Of a stretch of DNA of 64,000 nt, positions 61,163 through 64,000 are shown piece by piece. The DNA is taken from positions 24,001-88,000 of the forward strand of contig NZ_SMBP01000001.1 of NCBI RefSeq assembly GCF_004341945.1, written 5' to 3'. Both the position numbers and the translations under genes were made by a program. The first letter of the stretch is position 1. Each line of letters begins with the position of its first letter. The notes below the pieces were generated by a model. That model was not told where the DNA came from. It searched no databases and saw only the letters and a list, made by a program, of their open reading frames with translations. This DNA is from Longicatena caecimuris (GTDB lineage: Bacteria; Bacillota_I; Bacilli_A; Erysipelotrichales; Erysipelotrichaceae).

Positions 61163-62152
61163 ATGAAAAAACTGCTCTGCTTTTTCTTGTGTCTGATAAT
61201 CAACTTAGAAACTGTGCATGGGCAATCTTATTGTGTGATGAGTGATGCAGATAATACAGTCATAGAGGAAAAGGATATGCACAAGGTGCAAAGTGTTGCT
61301 AGCATATCGAAGGTGATGACAGCGATACTTGCATTAGAAAAAGGTGATTTAAATGCAACATGGAAAACCGGGAAGGAATTAAAACAGGCATATGGTTCCA
61401 TGATTTATTTAAAGGAAGGACAACAGGTATCGCTGCGCTCGTTATTATATGGATTAATGCTTAGGAGTGGTAATGATGCAGCCTTAGAAATCGCTTTGCA
61501 TATTGGTAAGACACAAAAAAAATTTGTCCAGATGATGAATGAAAAAGCAAAAGAAATCGGTATGCTAGATACACATTTCGCAAATCCCAGTGGTTTAGAT
61601 GAAGAAGATGGTGGCAATTTGTCCAGTGCATATGACATGGCATTGCTGATGTCTTATGCTATGAAAAACCCTGCCTTTCGTGAAATAAGCGGAACCAAGT
61701 ATTATACGAGTGAATGGAACTATCGCTGGCGCAATAAAAATAAACTCTTATTTGAATATCCTTTTGCTATCGCCGGGAAAACAGGATTTACGAAGAAAGC
61801 TGGAAGGACTTTGATCAGCGCAGCGAAGCATGAAAATGTTGAAAATGTCATCGTTACGCTTGGTATGGGAGATGACTTTACTTTTCATGAGCAAAAGCAC
61901 ACCAAAGTTTTCGATGAGATTAAGGTAATTCCTATCCTGGCCAAAGGAAAATATGTCATAGATCATAAACAAATCTGCATACCTGAGGATATCGCTGTTA
62001 CCATTACTCAAAAGGAACAAGCAAAGCTTATGGTGAGCTCGCATTTTGAAGATAAAGAATTCATTATAGAAATACGTAATGGGAACAATCAGCAAGTCTA
62101 TAATTTTCCCTATAAAAAAGTAAGACATAAGAAGGGTGGGCTTTTCTCATGA
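61163..62152 (+). CDS. dacB: D-alanyl-D-alanine carboxypeptidase (DacB-like, S11 family)
   Basis: 329 aa, serine peptidase that trims pentapeptide side chains. A signal peptide (about 1-20, ending VHG) is followed by SxxK as SISK at 47-50, SGN near 102 and KTG as GKTGF near 207, the complete S11 set. The protein is shorter than many carboxypeptidases (about 380-440), lacking the long C-terminal domain with amphipathic anchor. The location before spmA-spmB matches B. subtilis dacB, which sets cortex cross-linking. The ATG has AGGTGA 6 bp upstream; its stop overlaps spmA. Confidence 0.9.
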   Translation: MKKLLCFFLCLIINLETVHGQSYCVMSDADNTVIEEKDMHKVQSVASISKVMTAILALEKGDLNATWKTGKELKQAYGSMIYLKEGQQVSLRSLLYGLMLRSGNDAALEIALHIGKTQKKFVQMMNEKAKEIGMLDTHFANPSGLDEEDGGNLSSAYDMALLMSYAMKNPAFREISGTKYYTSEWNYRWRNKNKLLFEYPFAIAGKTGFTKKAGRTLISAAKHENVENVIVTLGMGDDFTFHEQKHTKVFDEIKVIPILAKGKYVIDHKQICIPEDIAVTITQKEQAKLMVSSHFEDKEFIIEIRNGNNQQVYNFPYKKVRHKKGGLFS

Positions 62153-62721
62153 ATGTCATATGGTTGTTGATTATCTGCATCACTGTTCTTTATTGCCTTT
62201 GCAATGGACGGGTGGATGTAATTAATGCGGTGTTTGTCAGCGTTGGAAAAGAAACATTTGATTTTGTTGTACCATTGTTATGTGTGACAGCATTTTGGAA
62301 TGGTATGTTATATATTGCCAGAGATGCTAAAATTTTAGCGGCTTTAGAAAAATTGGCACATCCGATTTTAAAACGCTTATTTCCTGATTTAAAGAATGAT
62401 GCCGAAACATTGGGATATGTTGCCAGCAATGTAATCGTGAATATGGTAGGCTTAGGTTCAGCAGCTACACCAATGGGTTTAAAAGCGATGCAAGGTATGC
62501 AACAACATAACCCCCATAAAGAAGAAGCCAGCCGTTCGATGGTAACGTTTCTGGTTTTAAATACAGCGGGTGTTACTTTATTAAGTACGACCATCATCGC
62601 CATGCGCTCCTCTTTCCATTCTTTAGATGTTACGGGATTTATGCCGTTCGCCATTCTTTCAACTTGCTTTGCCTCATTTGTAGGGCTATGCGTGGATAGG
62701 TGGTGGAATTATCGTGATTAA
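62149..62721 (+). CDS. spmA: Spore maturation protein A
   Basis: 190 aa membrane protein of the nucleoside-recognition (Gate) family with about five helices. GLCLWNGMLYIARDA-type signatures are visible as FWNGMLYIARDAKILAALEKLAHPILKRLFPDL, and MVGLGSAATPMGLKAMQ is the conserved core. SpmA with SpmB is needed for spore core dehydration. ATGA overlap with dacB; overlaps spmB by 8 bp. Confidence 0.94.
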   Translation: MNVIWLLIICITVLYCLCNGRVDVINAVFVSVGKETFDFVVPLLCVTAFWNGMLYIARDAKILAALEKLAHPILKRLFPDLKNDAETLGYVASNVIVNMVGLGSAATPMGLKAMQGMQQHNPHKEEASRSMVTFLVLNTAGVTLLSTTIIAMRSSFHSLDVTGFMPFAILSTCFASFVGLCVDRWWNYRD

Positions 62722-63226
62722 CACTTCTTATATTCTTCCATTACTAGTTCTTTTCATCTGTGTAATCGCTTTGTTGCGTCGTGTAAATGCGTATCATTCA
62801 TTTATTGAAGGTGTAAAAGATGGTATTTTTTTGTTTAGTGATATTTATCCTGCATTATTAGCAATGATGTGTGCTATTACTTTATTGCGAGAAAGTGGCT
62901 TAATGGAAGTTATTTGTAATGGGATTGCTACCTATATTGAAGGAATTCCTAAAGAGATATGGCCGATGGTCTTTTTTCGCCCGATTTCTGGTAATGCCTC
63001 TTTAGCAGTGCTTGTCGATATTTTTAAAACTTGTGGAGTTGATTCTTTACAAGGAATCATGGCGAGTATTATCCAAGGTTCTACAGATACAACATTTTAT
63101 GTCATCACTTTATACTTTTCCAGTGTCGGCATTAAAAAAACAAAGAATGCATTGCCCATTGGGCTGCTTGCGGATGTTGCCGGCATTGCGATGGCGATTT
63201 TTTTAACAGTATGGTTTTTTGGCTGA
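62714..63226 (+). CDS. spmB: Spore maturation protein B
   Basis: 170 aa, the second Gate-family partner of SpmA, with about four helices. FIEGVKDGIFLFSDIYPALLAMMCAITLLRESG, FFRPISGNASLAVLVDIFK and IQGSTDTTFYVITLYFSSVGIKKTK are characteristic. Together the pair acts in spore dehydration. It ends the dacB-spmA-spmB operon. Confidence 0.94.
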   Translation: MINTSYILPLLVLFICVIALLRRVNAYHSFIEGVKDGIFLFSDIYPALLAMMCAITLLRESGLMEVICNGIATYIEGIPKEIWPMVFFRPISGNASLAVLVDIFKTCGVDSLQGIMASIIQGSTDTTFYVITLYFSSVGIKKTKNALPIGLLADVAGIAMAIFLTVWFFG

Positions 63227-63311
63227 GGCGGCGTGAAACGCTGTCTTTTCAAAGTGACAGATAACAAAATCTTTGTTAAAATACATAGGAAGGCGGTTAG
63301 GAAGTGAGCAT

Positions 63312-64000
63312 ATGGAGAAAGATTCGATTTTCACATATTTGACATGGCGTAAAGATCTGACGATGAGGCAAGATGCTTTTCGTAATTTAGATGCATTAGC
63401 TTTTTGTTGTTTATCGTATGTTCGCTTTGATGCGTTGTTAAATGAGACAAGCGCTCCACTGTCTTTACGGCAGGTAAATGAGGCCTATCAAAAATTACAC
63501 ATTGACTTACAACAAGCAAGGGTAGAAAATGATAAACGTATATTATCTGAGATGGCAGAAAGCAGATGATATGGAGAGGTTAAAATCTTTCGCTATGTAT
63601 CACGCTTTGATGAACAGCAACAAAAACAATTTTGTGCGATGAGCTTTTTATTGGAAACAGGAGATATATGCATTGCTTTTCGTGGTACAGACAGCACATT
63701 GGTGGGCTGGAAAGAAGATTTTAATATGAGTTTTTTACCTGTGATACCTTCGCAGCACGATGCTTTGGAATACGTGGAGCAGATTAGCGAGCATTATAAG
63801 GGACGCTTATATATCTGCGGACATTCAAAAGGAGGCAATCTTGCTGTTTATGCCAGTGCCTTTGCCAATGAAGCACTGCAAGATCGTATTGCAGGGGTAT
63901 ACAATATGGATGGTCCTGGATTTGATAAGACAATCATAAAGCAGGCGTCTTTTCAACGCATTTTACCACGCATTTATACATATGTCCCACAATCGAGCGT
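63312..64000 (+). pseudogene. DUF2974 (alpha/beta hydrolase-like) gene with in-frame TGA
   Basis: The first part starts at an ATG with AGGAAG upstream and reads IFTYLTWRKDLTMRQDAF...NLDALAFCCLSYVRF, then stops at TGA (63567-63569). In the same frame, without shift, the homologous protein continues: YGEVKIFRYVSRFDEQQQKQF, IAFRGTDSTLVGWKEDFN, the nucleophile elbow GHSKGG and NMDGPGF, open to the window edge. These blocks are the DUF2974 family in the right order. The stop sits where related proteins carry a coding residue, probably Arg (CGA to TGA), so this is a nonsense-disrupted gene rather than two genes. The end lies outside the window. Confidence 0.78.

Noticed and set aside
63567-63569. 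TGA as a recoded sense codon (Trp or selenocysteine)
   Set aside because: TGA ends several intact genes in the window and TGG is used for Trp throughout; no SECIS-like hairpin is apparent just downstream.
1-64000. tRNA, rRNA, T-box or CRISPR elements
   Set aside because: I saw no TTCGAATC-type T-arms, no GGGTGGTACCGCG-type T-box and no regularly spaced direct repeats.

Overview
This window looks like a chromosome segment of a low-GC, spore-forming Firmicute. Gene order is Bacilli-like in several places: ezrA / cysteine desulfurase / thiI; recJ-apt-rel; DUF177-rpmF; rimP-nusA-ylxR-ylxQ-infB-rbfA; plsY-parE-parC; spoVAC-D-E-F; scpA-scpB followed by dacB-spmA-spmB. Together with the AT-rich base composition and the mix of gut-type accessory genes (B12 cassette, chromate transporters, GGDEF) I favour a member of the Erysipelotrichales, but this placement is inference. 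TGA is used as an ordinary stop and TGG as Trp, so the code is standard.

Layout. 1-5.1 kb: end of an ABC permease, the M16 pair yfmF/yfmH, a tail-less SSB, an orphan gene and glycerol dehydrogenase. 5.2-10.5 kb: rpsD with a long structured leader, then divergent ezrA, cysteine desulfurase, thiI and a small Asn/Gln-rich gene resembling a spore protein. 10.7-15.8 kb: recJ, apt, rel and a GNAT. 15.9-19.7 kb: ydcF-like and tmcAL (minus), an alpha/beta hydrolase, DUF177 and rpmF. 19.8-24.9 kb: the rimP-nusA-infB-rbfA translation/transcription operon. 24.9-30.3 kb is an accessory zone: a group II intron relic, a PPOX-DUF3781 fusion, a B12-riboswitch-controlled cassette (PduO-like, ECF S component, transcobalamin-like lipoprotein), a phosphodiesterase and a two-gene chromate transporter. 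30.5-42.5 kb: gamma-glutamyltransferase, a NarL-type two-component system divergent from an ABC-2 exporter (LnrJK-LnrLMN-like), a P-type ATPase, an ABC-F protein and an unknown gene. 42.6-52.6 kb: plsY, parE-parC, a membrane-anchored MutS-like ATPase, topB and DUF2500. 52.6-64 kb: NUDIX, GGDEF, CwlD-like amidase, spoVAC-D-E-F, GNAT, scpAB, dacB-spmA-spmB and a DUF2974 gene broken by an in-frame TGA.

How the parts fit. Much of the window is housekeeping (ribosome biogenesis, tRNA thiolation, chromosome decatenation and condensation, stringent response). Sporulation is a second theme: SpoVA channel genes behind a sigma-G-like promoter, cortex genes (CwlD-like, DacB-like, SpmA, SpmB), and a candidate SASP-like gene that also has a sigma-G-like promoter. 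The most interesting accessory unit is the B12 cassette at 26.2-27.9 kb, which has a clear cobalamin riboswitch and a likely ribosome-site sequestering hairpin. A recurrent trait is the use of extended -10 promoters (TGnTATAAT-like) with no recognisable -35. I saw no tRNA, rRNA or CRISPR array.
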